Shown: positions 33,464 through 41,586 of the stretch, piece after piece
How the letters are laid out: each line of letters begins with the position of its first letter
Position numbering within the stretch: position 1 is the stretch's first letter
NCBI RefSeq assembly: GCF_014195545.1
Contig: NZ_JACIBX010000015.1
Location: forward strand, 1-64,000
DNA: 64,000 bases
DNA from: Limimaricola variabilis
GTDB lineage: Bacteria; Pseudomonadota; Alphaproteobacteria; Rhodobacterales; Rhodobacteraceae
Direction: 5' to 3'
Program-made: the position numbers and the translations under genes
The notes under the pieces: generated by a model
The model's input: the letters and a program-made list of their open reading frames with translations, nothing else
The model's database searches: none
Told to the model about the DNA's origin: nothing

Positions 33464-34266
33464 CCTCCGGCCAGCGGCACGTAGCTTTCCATCAGGCTGC
33501 CCGCCAGCATGTACCAGCCGTCGATCAGCACGAAGAAGATCACCTTGAAGGGCAGCGAGATCAACACCGGCGGCAGCATCATCATGCCGGCGCTCATCAG
33601 CACCGAGGCGACGATCAGGTCGATCGCCACGAAGGGCAGGTAGATCAGGAACCCGATCGAAAAGGCGCGGCGCAGTTCCGAGATCATGAAGGCCGGGATC
33701 AGCGACCGCCAGGACGCCTCCTCGGCGGTCTCGGGCAGCGGCGCGGGTTCGGCACGGTCGGAGCGCGCGGCGAGATTCTGGAACAGCTCGATGTCGCGCG
33801 GCCGCGTGTTGGCGAACATGAAGGCGCGGAACGGATCACCGATCCGCGCGAGCGCTTGCTCCTCGGTGATCGCGTTGTTCATCAACGGCTGCAGGCCGCC
33901 CTCCCAGGCATCCTCGAAGACCGGCTGCATGACGAAGAAGGTCATGAACAGCGCCATCGAGGACAGGACCATGTTCGGCGGCGTCTGGTTGAGACCGAGC
34001 GCCGAGCGCAGCATCGAGAAGACGATCACGAAGCGGGTGAAGCTGGTCATGATCATCAACAGGCCCGGCGCGATCGACAGCACCGTCATCAGCGCCACGA
34101 GCTGGATGATCCGCCCCGACAGCGTGGCGCGCTGATCCGTGCCCGGCGCCGCATCCGACAGCACGCCCCCCAGCGCGTCGAGCACGCCGGCGCCGTCCTG
34201 CGCCGAGACGGGCAGGGCCATGAGCGCCAGCGCGGCGGCGGCGACGAAGGGGAGGGTGCGGATCAT
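33460..34266 (-). CDS. fliP: Flagellar export gate protein FliP
   Basis: 268 aa with a cleavable N-terminus (MIRTLPFVAAAALALMALPVSA) and four membrane helices. Hallmarks are MTSFTRFVIVFSMLRSALGLNQTPPNMVLSSMALFMTFFVM and the C-terminal PFKVIFFVLIDGWYMLAGSLMESY. It forms the export gate pentamer with FliQ and FliR. No fliO, which assists FliP assembly in enterobacteria, was found. Confidence 0.96.
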   Translation of the reverse strand: MIRTLPFVAAAALALMALPVSAQDGAGVLDALGGVLSDAAPGTDQRATLSGRIIQLVALMTVLSIAPGLLMIMTSFTRFVIVFSMLRSALGLNQTPPNMVLSSMALFMTFFVMQPVFEDAWEGGLQPLMNNAITEEQALARIGDPFRAFMFANTRPRDIELFQNLAARSDRAEPAPLPETAEEASWRSLIPAFMISELRRAFSIGFLIYLPFVAIDLIVASVLMSAGMMMLPPVLISLPFKVIFFVLIDGWYMLAGSLMESYVPLAGG

Positions 34267-34274
34267 GCTGCTGG

Positions 34275-34634
34275 TCAGTCGCCCGAAACGTAGTCCTTGA
34301 CGATCTCGGTCAGCGACACGCCGATCCGCGCCTCGCCGAGCTTGACCAGATCGCCCCGGGCGACCAGCCGATCGTTGATCATCACCTCGACCGGCTCGCC
34401 GATCTTCTTGTCTAGCTCGATCACCGAGCCGCGGCCGAACTTCAAAAGCTGCGAGATCGGCAGCCGGGCATGGCCGAGCACGATCTGCACGTCGAGCCCG
34501 ACATTGAGCATCGCTTCGATGTTGCGGCCACCCTTGGGGGCCTCGGCCTGCGGGGCGTCATCGAAGATCCCGGCGGCGTCGTCCTCGATCTCCGGGAACT
34601 CGGCGCCGGTGGCCTTGGTGGGGGTGTCCGTCAC
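34275..34634 (-). CDS. fliN: Flagellar motor switch protein FliN
   Basis: 119 aa. The SpoA domain NVGLDVQIVLGHARLPISQLLKFGRGSVIELDK is complete, after an acidic N-terminal extension. It builds the base of the C-ring with FliM and docks FliH. The start is GTG at 34634, overlapping the fliH stop (GTGA). Confidence 0.95.
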   Translation of the reverse strand: MTDTPTKATGAEFPEIEDDAAGIFDDAPQAEAPKGGRNIEAMLNVGLDVQIVLGHARLPISQLLKFGRGSVIELDKKIGEPVEVMINDRLVARGDLVKLGEARIGVSLTEIVKDYVSGD

Positions 34635-35281
34635 GTGCGGTCCTCCGGTTCGGGGTGGGTGCGGGTGCGGGCCCGCAATGTGCCGAGGATCGCGTCGCAG
34701 ATCCCGGCAAAGCTGTAATCGAGCCGTCCGCCATCCCAGACGACGCGCGCGTCGCCCGGGGCGAGTCCGGCATCCTCGGTAAGCGTGGTGCGGCCCGTAA
34801 GGCCTTGCGTCGCCAAGAGCGCCTCGACCTCCGCGCGCAGCTCTTTCGCGCCCGGGGGCAGGGCGATCTCGAGCCGGGAGCTGTCCAGCCCGAGCCTCAG
34901 CCCGCGCCGGATCTGCGCCAGCGCCCGGACCTCGGCCCGGCTGGCGAGGATTTCGGGCAGCACCGTCTCGGCGGTGGTGGCGGCGTAGGACAGGAGTTGG
35001 GTTTCGAGCGCGGCGCGATGCCGTGCCGCGTCATCCATCACTTCGCCCAGCCGTGCGGCGATCCGCTCGAGCGCCGCGGCCCGCGACGCGGCTTCGGCCG
35101 CGCGCGCTTCGGCCTCGGCCTCGGCCCGGCCTTCGGCGCGGCCCTGCGCCAGAGCCGCCGCGCGCGCCTCGGCCACCGCCGCCTGCAAGGCATCATCGCT
35201 GTGGCGCGCCGTGGCCCCGCGTCGGGCGAGCTGGCGCTCCTGGGCGATCTCGCTGTCGAAATCCCGCTCGAAGATCGACAT
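34631..35281 (-). CDS. fliH: Flagellar export ATPase regulator FliH
   Basis: 216 aa. A highly charged Ala/Glu/Arg coiled-coil region (about 30-85) precedes a C-terminal domain with LAQIRRGLRLGLDSSRLEIALPPGA, which binds FliI. It anchors the ATPase at the C-ring. It starts one base after the fliF stop. FliH sequences diverge, but position and layout fit well. Confidence 0.85.
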   Translation of the reverse strand: MSIFERDFDSEIAQERQLARRGATARHSDDALQAAVAEARAAALAQGRAEGRAEAEAEARAAEAASRAAALERIAARLGEVMDDAARHRAALETQLLSYAATTAETVLPEILASRAEVRALAQIRRGLRLGLDSSRLEIALPPGAKELRAEVEALLATQGLTGRTTLTEDAGLAPGDARVVWDGGRLDYSFAGICDAILGTLRARTRTHPEPEDRT

Positions 35282-35282
35282 C

Positions 35283-37010
35283 TCAGGCCTCCTCGGCGAG
35301 CCAGCTCTGGACGACCTTGAGCGAGGCCTCCGGCTCGTTCTCGACCATCTCGCCGACCGAGACGAGACGGCGCATGCCGATCTTGCCGTCGACCGAGGCG
35401 AGGCTCACCATCTCGTCGCCGTCATAGGTGGCGATCTGCTGCTCGTAGGGCAGCATCGCCTGCTGGCTCGGACCGCGTGCACCGGGCTGTTGGGCCAGCG
35501 CGCCGGGCTGGCCGGCGGCGTCGCGCGCCGCGCCCGGAAGCTGCGGCGCCTGGCCGGGGGCGGCCTCGTAGCCGAGCTGACCCGCGCTGCCCGCGCCGGC
35601 GGTCGCGCCCGCGAGCGCCAGGCCGGTCCCGGTTTCAGGGAGCACCCGGCGCAGCATCGGCCGCAGGCCGAAGCCCAGCACCGCCGCGACCAGCGCCAGC
35701 GCGAAGGTACCACGCAGGATCGCGCCGAAGTTCTGCGCGATGGTCTGGCCGAGCGACAGGCCGATCGGCGCGCCGACATCCATCGAGTAATCCATGAAGC
35801 GCAGGCTATCGACCGAGACGGTGTCGCCGCGCGCCTCGTCGAAGCCCACCGCCGAACGCACCAGCGCGGTCAGCCGCTCCAGCTCCTCGGGGCTGCGCTC
35901 CTCGTAGACCGTCTCGCCATTCGCGGCGACGTTGTAGATGCCGTTGACCAGAACCGCGACCGAGATCCGCTCCACCGAGCCGGGCTCGCGCACCGTCTCG
36001 CGCTGGGTCGAGCCGATCTCGTAATTGACGATCTCGTCGGTGCGGGTCGAGGTCGAGGCCGACTGCTCGCCGCCGGCGTCGCCGCCGAGCTCGGGCGGCA
36101 GGTTGTTGGCCACGCCGACCTCGGTCTGGGTGCCCTCGCGATCCTGTGCTTCTTCCTGACGGGTCTCGGTCGAGCGGACCACCTGCTGGTCGGGGTCGAA
36201 GCTCTGTTCGCGGATCACCTGCCGCTCGGTCGAGAGGTCGACATTGACCTGCACCCGGGCGTTGCCGGCGCCGACGCGGGCGGTGAGCATCTCGGTGATC
36301 GAGCGCTGCAGCCGCTCCTGCATCGATGCGCCTGCGGCCTGCACGCCCGCGTCGCCCTCGGTCTCCTCGCTCAGGATGGTCTCGCCGCTGGCCGACAGCA
36401 CGGTGACGCGCGAGGGGGCAAGATCGGGCACCGCCGAAGCCACCAGCGCCCGGATCGCGAGGCCCTGCCGGCGCGAGATCGAGGAGGTGGCGCGGCCCCG
36501 CACGATGACGGAGGCCGACGGCTCGGGACGGGTGCGGGAGAAGGCCTCGCGTTCGGGCAGTACGAGATGCACCCGGGCCGCGTCGATGCCGTCGATGGTC
36601 TGGATCGAACGGGCGAGCTCGCCTTCGAGCGCGCGCAGGCGGCTGACCTGCTGCATGAAGCTGTTCATGCCGAGGCCGGAGGACTGGTCGAAGATCTCCC
36701 ATCCCGCGCCGCCTTCGCCGGGCAGGCCCTGCTCGGCCAGGGACATGCGCGCCCGCGCCACGTCATCCTGCGGGACCGACACGATGGTGCCGCCGCCGGA
36801 CAGCTCGACATCGAAGCCATCCTGTTCGAGCGCCGAGACGACCCGCCCGGCGGTGGCCAGAGACAGGTCCGAGTAGAGCGGGGCGAAGCTCGGGGCGAGG
36901 ACGAGGTTGAGGCCGACAGACAGGGCCAGCACGAGCCCCAGCCCGGTGGCGCCCAGAGCGATCAGCCGCGTCCGGCCGAGGCCCGCGAGATTATCGATGA
37001 TGGATTGCAC
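35283..37010 (-). CDS. fliF: Flagellar MS-ring protein FliF
   Basis: 575 aa. Two membrane helices flank the large periplasmic ring-building domains. FliF features include LYSDLSLATAGRVVSALEQDGFDVELSGGGTI, EGELARSIQTIDGIDAARVHLVLPER and QEEAQDREGTQTEVGVANNLP. The C-terminal tail, which binds FliG, ends SLKVVQSWLAEEA. The start is GTG at 37010. It leads the fliF-fliH-fliN-fliP-fliG operon and is divergent from fliL. Confidence 0.96.
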   Translation of the reverse strand: MQSIIDNLAGLGRTRLIALGATGLGLVLALSVGLNLVLAPSFAPLYSDLSLATAGRVVSALEQDGFDVELSGGGTIVSVPQDDVARARMSLAEQGLPGEGGAGWEIFDQSSGLGMNSFMQQVSRLRALEGELARSIQTIDGIDAARVHLVLPEREAFSRTRPEPSASVIVRGRATSSISRRQGLAIRALVASAVPDLAPSRVTVLSASGETILSEETEGDAGVQAAGASMQERLQRSITEMLTARVGAGNARVQVNVDLSTERQVIREQSFDPDQQVVRSTETRQEEAQDREGTQTEVGVANNLPPELGGDAGGEQSASTSTRTDEIVNYEIGSTQRETVREPGSVERISVAVLVNGIYNVAANGETVYEERSPEELERLTALVRSAVGFDEARGDTVSVDSLRFMDYSMDVGAPIGLSLGQTIAQNFGAILRGTFALALVAAVLGFGLRPMLRRVLPETGTGLALAGATAGAGSAGQLGYEAAPGQAPQLPGAARDAAGQPGALAQQPGARGPSQQAMLPYEQQIATYDGDEMVSLASVDGKIGMRRLVSVGEMVENEPEASLKVVQSWLAEEA

Positions 37011-37043
37011 AAGGGCCTCGTCCTAGCCGGTCGTTGTTGCAAA

Positions 37044-37087
37044 ACTATCCCCAATCCATCGGTTCGAACAAGTATAGTCATGGATAA
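37044..37087. promoter_or_regulatory. Divergent fliF/fliL promoter region
   Basis: Toward fliF, minus-strand TTGTTC (37071-37066), a 16-bp spacer and GATAGT (37049-37044) make a plausible promoter about 33 bases before the gene. Toward fliL there is CAAGTATAGT (37069-37078), one base different from the CAAGGATAGT boxes, followed by TCATGGATAA (37078-37087). CCAATCCATCGG at 37051-37062 resembles the CAATTCATGGG boxes. Confidence 0.45.
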
Positions 37088-37152
37088 CTTCTTGCCTGTT
37101 CGGCCCATATGACACATGTTGTCCATGATCCGACGATCGGCGGGAACCCCGG

Positions 37153-37713
37153 ATGAGCGAAGCGGCAGCGAAGACGACAGGCAAGGAAAGCGGCGCCCGG
37201 CCCGGGCGGCTGCGATTCATCTTGATGCTCCTTGTGTCGGTGCTGGCGCTCGGTGGCGGGCTGATCGCGGCGGTCGGGCCGTCGCGGCTGGCGGAGCTGG
37301 CCGGGCTGGGTGGCGCGGCCGACGAGGTGGCGCCGGAAACCCCGGCGGAACCCTCGACGGAGGAGATGCGCGCCGCGCTGGCCGCCGATCCGGGCCGCAT
37401 GGCGCTGCCGCTCGAGGAGATCATCGTCAACATCACCGCGACGACCGCGACCGGTCGGCAGACCAGCCGGTTCCTCAAGCTCGACCTGGCGCTGATCTAC
37501 GACGCGGCCGCTCCCGATGCGGCGCGGTTGGCCGAGCGGGAGATCTACATGCGCGACAGCTTTCAGGACTACCTGCGCACGCTCGATGAGCGCGACCTGC
37601 GCGGCAGCCTCGGCCTGGCCGAACTGAAGTCCGAGCTGCTGCGCCGGGCGCGTGCGATCTCGGGTGGCGAGGCGCCGCGCGAGATTCTCATCTCCGACAT
37701 GATCGTGCAGTGA
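37153..37713 (+). CDS. fliL: Flagellar basal-body protein FliL
   Basis: 186 aa. One membrane helix (FILMLLVSVLALGGGLIAAV) is followed by a periplasmic stomatin-like domain with EEIIVNITATTATGRQTSRFLKLDLALIYD. It forms a ring around the stator and supports torque. The C-terminus EILISDMIVQ is the usual FliL end. It is followed 10 bases later by fliM. Confidence 0.93.
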   Translation: MSEAAAKTTGKESGARPGRLRFILMLLVSVLALGGGLIAAVGPSRLAELAGLGGAADEVAPETPAEPSTEEMRAALAADPGRMALPLEEIIVNITATTATGRQTSRFLKLDLALIYDAAAPDAARLAEREIYMRDSFQDYLRTLDERDLRGSLGLAELKSELLRRARAISGGEAPREILISDMIVQ

Positions 37714-37723
37714 GAAGGGGCGC

Positions 37724-38683
37724 ATGATGAGCAGCCAGCGCACACTGCGCCAGCCCGAGGGCGGCCTTGCCGACGGGCCGATCGAGGAACAGATCATCCA
37801 GATGGCCTCGCTCAGCTACGAGCGGCTGCCACTGCTGGAAGCGATCTTCGAACGCTACGCCCTGTCGCTGGGCGCCGCATTCAAGGGCTTCGCCGCGATG
37901 CCCGCCGAGGCGGTGCTGACCGCCTTCGAATACCTGCCCTGCGGCGCCGCGCTCGAAGGCATTCCGGCGCCGGCCCTGACGGCCGTGGCGCGGGCCGAAG
38001 CATGGGACGGGCGGATCGGCGTAGCGCTATCGCCCGAGCTGCTGTTCTCGATGCTCGAACTGATGCTGGGCGGTCGCAATGCCAGCGGCCGGCCCTGGAC
38101 GCCGCGCAGCTTCACCGCGATCGAGCGCCGCTTCGGCCAACGGCTGGCGGAGCTGGTCCTGGCCGATCTGGCCAACGCCTTTGCCACTGTGGGCGCGGTC
38201 ACCTTCCGGGTCGACCACCTCGAGAATAGCCCGATCAACGCCGTGTTGGCGCCGCCCAACTCGGCCGCGGTCCGCGTCACGCTCTCGGTCGGCCTCGAGG
38301 GGCGCGGCGGCACGCTGACTTTCGTGATCCCGGATGCCGCCATCGACAGCATCCGGACGTTGCTGGTCCAGAGCTTTCCGGCGGGCGAGACCGGGAGCGA
38401 CAGCGGCTGGCGCGCCGCCTTGGGGCGCTCAATCGAGGGGTCGGAGGCCAAGCTGACCGCCGTTCTCCACGAGGTCCGGATCGGCATGCGCGAGGTCCTC
38501 GCCTGGAAGGCGGGCGATATGATTGATCTCGGCATCGACATGGAGCATGAGGCTACCGTATCCTGCAACGGCCGTGCGCTGTTTCGCGCGGCGATGGGGC
38601 GGCGCAGGAACGGCGCGGTGGCGCTGCGCGTGACCGACGATCTGGGCGAGGAAAAGGAGCGCGACGATGGCGGTGTTGATTGA
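37724..38683 (+). CDS. fliM: Flagellar motor switch protein FliM
   Basis: 319 aa. The middle GGG-like fold (LELMLGGRN, then FTAIERRFGQRLAELVLADLANAF) and the C-terminal SpoA domain (VLAWKAGDMIDLGIDMEHEATVSCNGRALFRAAMG) fit FliM. The N-terminal EIDALL-type peptide that binds CheY-P in most FliM proteins is not visible: the protein begins MSSQRTLRQPEGGLADGPIEEQ. It overlaps the next gene by 17 bases. Confidence 0.93.
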   Translation: MMSSQRTLRQPEGGLADGPIEEQIIQMASLSYERLPLLEAIFERYALSLGAAFKGFAAMPAEAVLTAFEYLPCGAALEGIPAPALTAVARAEAWDGRIGVALSPELLFSMLELMLGGRNASGRPWTPRSFTAIERRFGQRLAELVLADLANAFATVGAVTFRVDHLENSPINAVLAPPNSAAVRVTLSVGLEGRGGTLTFVIPDAAIDSIRTLLVQSFPAGETGSDSGWRAALGRSIEGSEAKLTAVLHEVRIGMREVLAWKAGDMIDLGIDMEHEATVSCNGRALFRAAMGRRRNGAVALRVTDDLGEEKERDDGGVD

Positions 38684-39047
38684 CGCCATGATCCTGCTGC
38701 TGTTGGCCGGGGTGCTGGCCTATGCGCTCATGGTCGATCGCCGTGTGCGGCGCCTGATGGAGACGCTGCGCGAGCTGCAACCCGCGATCAACGCCTATTC
38801 GGCGGCCGTCGACCGCTCCGAGGAATCGGTGCGCGGCCTGAGCACCGCCGCGCGTGGCCTGGAGGAGGCCGAGGCCCGGCCCGCCGCCAAGCCGGCCGCA
38901 CCTGCCGCGAAGACCACCCCCCGCGTCGGCGACAAGGCGGCGCGCACCGCGCGCGCCCGCGCCCAGGCTGCCGGCGTGACCCGCGTGACCGGCAAGACCG
39001 AACTGGTGCAGGGCTTCTTCGACAGCGTGCGCGAGCGCGATCAGTGA
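38667..39047 (+). CDS. DUF6468 membrane protein, flagellar cluster
   Basis: 126 aa. One N-terminal membrane helix (LIDAMILLLLAGVLAYALMV) precedes a coiled-coil (RRLMETLRELQPAINAYSAAVDRSEESVRGL) and a basic Ala/Lys/Pro-rich tail. It matches the DUF6468 family found between fliM and motE-like genes in alphaproteobacteria; the function is unknown. Its ATG lies inside the end of fliM and its stop overlaps the next gene (GTGA). Confidence 0.8.
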   Translation: MAVLIDAMILLLLAGVLAYALMVDRRVRRLMETLRELQPAINAYSAAVDRSEESVRGLSTAARGLEEAEARPAAKPAAPAAKTTPRVGDKAARTARARAQAAGVTRVTGKTELVQGFFDSVRERDQ

Positions 39048-39691
39048 CGACACCGCGTCCTTTCCACATCGTTCTAGGCGCTTTGGCGCTGGCCGGGGTC
39101 GCCAAGGCGGCGCTGCTGGTCGGCGACACCACCGCGCCGCCGCAGCCGCGTCCCGGCCTCTTCGTGAGCGCCGCGAACGCCGCTGCCGGCGATGCCGAGG
39201 CCCCGGCAGAGCCCGCGCCTGCCGCGGAACCGGCCCCGGCCGCGATCCCGCAAAGCTGCGCCGCGCCCGAGGAGGTGCTCTCGGCGATCGCCACCGAGCG
39301 CGGCTTGCTCGAAGAGCAGCGCGACACGCTCGATGCCCGCGCGGCCGAGATCGCGCTGGCACGCGAGACGCTGGCGGTCGAGACCGCCCGGCTCGAGGAG
39401 TTGCGCGGTGCGCTCGAGGGGTTGCTGGTCGAGATCGACGCGGCCCGGCAGGCAGATGTCGACCGGCTGGTCGCGCTCTACGTCAACATGAAGCCGCGCG
39501 AAGCCGCGACGATCATGAACGATCTCGACATCGAGGTGGCGGTGACGGTGCTGGGCGCCATGCCCGAGCGCGACGCCGCACCGATCCTGGCCGCGATGAA
39601 CGTCGTGCGGGCGCAGGCGATCTCGATGATCATCCTCGAACGCTCCAAGCTTCCGGGCGACCAGCGGCTCGACGGCATCCGCCTGCAATAA
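39044..39691 (+). CDS. MotE-like protein (MgtE N-like domain)
   Basis: 215 aa. A hydrophobic N-terminus is followed by an Ala/Pro-rich linker, a coiled-coil (ATERGLLEEQRDTLDARAAEIALARETLAVETARL) and a C-terminal MgtE-N-like domain (VDRLVALYVNMKPREAATIMNDLDIEVAVTVLGAMPERDAAPILAAMN). In rhizobia MotE is a periplasmic chaperone for MotC. The start is GTG at 39044, overlapping the previous stop. It ends the fliL-fliM-DUF6468-motE operon and converges with flhB, with four bases between the stops. Confidence 0.82.
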   Translation: MTTPRPFHIVLGALALAGVAKAALLVGDTTAPPQPRPGLFVSAANAAAGDAEAPAEPAPAAEPAPAAIPQSCAAPEEVLSAIATERGLLEEQRDTLDARAAEIALARETLAVETARLEELRGALEGLLVEIDAARQADVDRLVALYVNMKPREAATIMNDLDIEVAVTVLGAMPERDAAPILAAMNVVRAQAISMIILERSKLPGDQRLDGIRLQ

Positions 39692-39695
39692 TGGC

Positions 39696-40817
39696 TCAGT
39701 CCTCTTCGTGCAGCTTCGACCCTTCGGGCGGGGCGCGGCGGATGCGTCGTTTGAGATCCATGATGTAGCCGATGATCTCGGCCACAGCCTGCCAATGCTC
39801 GGCCGGGATCGCGTCATCGACCTCAACCACGGCGTGCAGCGCCTGCGCCAACGGCTTGTTCTCGACGATGCTGACGTCGTTCTCGCGGGCGATGCGGCGG
39901 ATCTGGGCGGCGATCAGGTCGGTGCCCTTGGCAACGCAGACCGGGGCCGGGTCCACCCCCGGTGTGTAGCGCAGCGCCACCGCGTAATGGGTCGGGTTGG
40001 TGAGCACCAAGGTCGCCTGCGGCACCGCAACGCCGATCCGCTGCTGTGCCCGCTTGCGGCGGATCTGGGCCCGCTTGCCCTTGATATGCGGGTCGCCCTC
40101 GCTGTCCTTGTGCTCGTCGCGGATCTCCTTGAGGCTCATCCGCTGCTTGCGGATGTAGTCGATCCGCTTCCAGATGATGTCGATCAGCGCCACGGCGGCG
40201 AGAAACGCGGTGGCGCCGACCAGCATCCGGACAATCGCGCCCTGCGCATGCGGCAGCAGCGTCTCGGGCGAAAAGCCGGGCGCTTCCCAGATCTCCATCA
40301 CCGAGCCGCGCACCGCGAGCGCGGCGATGATCGCCACCACCGCTACCTTGGCGACGTTCTTGCCGAACTCGACGAAGGCGTCGGCCGAGAACAGCCGCTT
40401 GAAGCCCGACAGCGGGTTGAGTTTCGACAGCTTCGGCTTGATCCGCTCCAGCGCGACCACGGTCTGGCCCTGGATCAGCACGCCGAACAGCGCCGCGAGC
40501 ACCATCACCAGCACCACCGGCGCCAGCGTGCCTGCCACCGTCGTGGCCAGCGCCTGCGCCACGCCGCTGACATCGCGCAGCCCGGCGGCGCCGTTGCCGA
40601 TCTCCATTCCGCCGGCCTGGGCGATCAGCCCCGACAGGTCGCCCGCCAGCCGCGGCAACATCATCGGCAGCACGTAGAGCGAGATGACGAGCAGCGCGAA
40701 GGCGCTCATCATGTTCCCGGTTTCCTTGGAGGAGGGGACGTCGCCTTTCTCCCGCGCCTTGCGCAGTTTTTGCTCGGTCGGTTCCTCGGTCTTGCTGCTC
40801 TTGTCTTCGTCCGACAT
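39696..40817 (-). CDS. flhB: Flagellar export switch protein FlhB
   Basis: 373 aa. It starts with the diagnostic SSKTEEPTEQKLRKAREKGDVPSSKE and has four membrane helices. The C-terminal domain carries the self-cleavage site NPTH at 274-277 (LVLTNPTHYAVALRY). Cleavage there lets export change from hook to filament subunits on a FliK signal. It lies nine bases after fliR. Confidence 0.96.
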   Translation of the reverse strand: MSDEDKSSKTEEPTEQKLRKAREKGDVPSSKETGNMMSAFALLVISLYVLPMMLPRLAGDLSGLIAQAGGMEIGNGAAGLRDVSGVAQALATTVAGTLAPVVLVMVLAALFGVLIQGQTVVALERIKPKLSKLNPLSGFKRLFSADAFVEFGKNVAKVAVVAIIAALAVRGSVMEIWEAPGFSPETLLPHAQGAIVRMLVGATAFLAAVALIDIIWKRIDYIRKQRMSLKEIRDEHKDSEGDPHIKGKRAQIRRKRAQQRIGVAVPQATLVLTNPTHYAVALRYTPGVDPAPVCVAKGTDLIAAQIRRIARENDVSIVENKPLAQALHAVVEVDDAIPAEHWQAVAEIIGYIMDLKRRIRRAPPEGSKLHEED

Positions 40818-40826
40818 CGCGCCCCC

Positions 40827-41582
40827 TCAGAACTCGAAGCCGATCAGCCAGTCGGCCAGGGCCTGCACCGTCCCCGATAGCATGGCAGGCCCCGCGAAGA
40901 CGAGGCCCGCGAGACCGGCGACGATCAGCAGCGGCGCCGCGACGAAGAAAACCGGCAGGCTGGGCATCGCCCGGTTGGCCAGACCCATGCCGAGATTGAG
41001 CACCAGCGACAGCACGTAGAACGGCGCGGCCAGCGAAATCCCGAGATAGAAGCTCTGCGCCACCGCCCGCACCATCTGCTGGGCGAGATCGCCCAGCATC
41101 AGCCGCCCCGGCGGAAACAGCTCGTAGCTGTCGAGCAGCGCCCGGATCATGACGTGATGCAGCTCGGTCGCGAAGACCAGCGCCACCCCGGCCATCAGCA
41201 GCAGCCCGGCGATCAGGGTGGAGCCCTCGAAACTGCCCTGGCTGGGGGCGAAGGCGTTCGACAGGCCCGCCACCATGCCGAGTTGGTAGCCAGCGAAGCC
41301 CAAGGCAGAGAACAGGATGCGCGCGGTGGTGCCGATCCACAGCCCGATGGTGATCTCGGTCGCGAACATCGCCAAAAGGGTGATCGGCGAGACCTGCGCC
41401 GCGCCCTCGATCGGCGCCAAGGGCGACAGCGCCGCGCTCAGCGCCAGCGCGAAGAGCAGCCGGTGACGTACCGGGATCGACGGCTCGCCGAAGCCGGGCA
41501 GGAACATCAGCGCCGCCCCGAAACGGGCGAAGACCAGCGCGGCGGCCAGCGCCTGCGCGACCAGCAGCTCGCCCAGCTCCAC
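40827..41582 (-). CDS. fliR: Flagellar export gate protein FliR
   Basis: A 251-aa protein with about six membrane helices. Hallmarks include FARFGAALMFLPGFGEPSIPVRHRLLFALALS and GMVAGLSNAFAPSQGSFEGSTLIAGLLLMAG. It joins FliP and FliQ in the export gate. The start is GTG at 41582, four bases after the flhA stop. Confidence 0.94.
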   Translation of the reverse strand: MELGELLVAQALAAALVFARFGAALMFLPGFGEPSIPVRHRLLFALALSAALSPLAPIEGAAQVSPITLLAMFATEITIGLWIGTTARILFSALGFAGYQLGMVAGLSNAFAPSQGSFEGSTLIAGLLLMAGVALVFATELHHVMIRALLDSYELFPPGRLMLGDLAQQMVRAVAQSFYLGISLAAPFYVLSLVLNLGMGLANRAMPSLPVFFVAAPLLIVAGLAGLVFAGPAMLSGTVQALADWLIGFEF

Positions 41583-41586
41583 CGGC

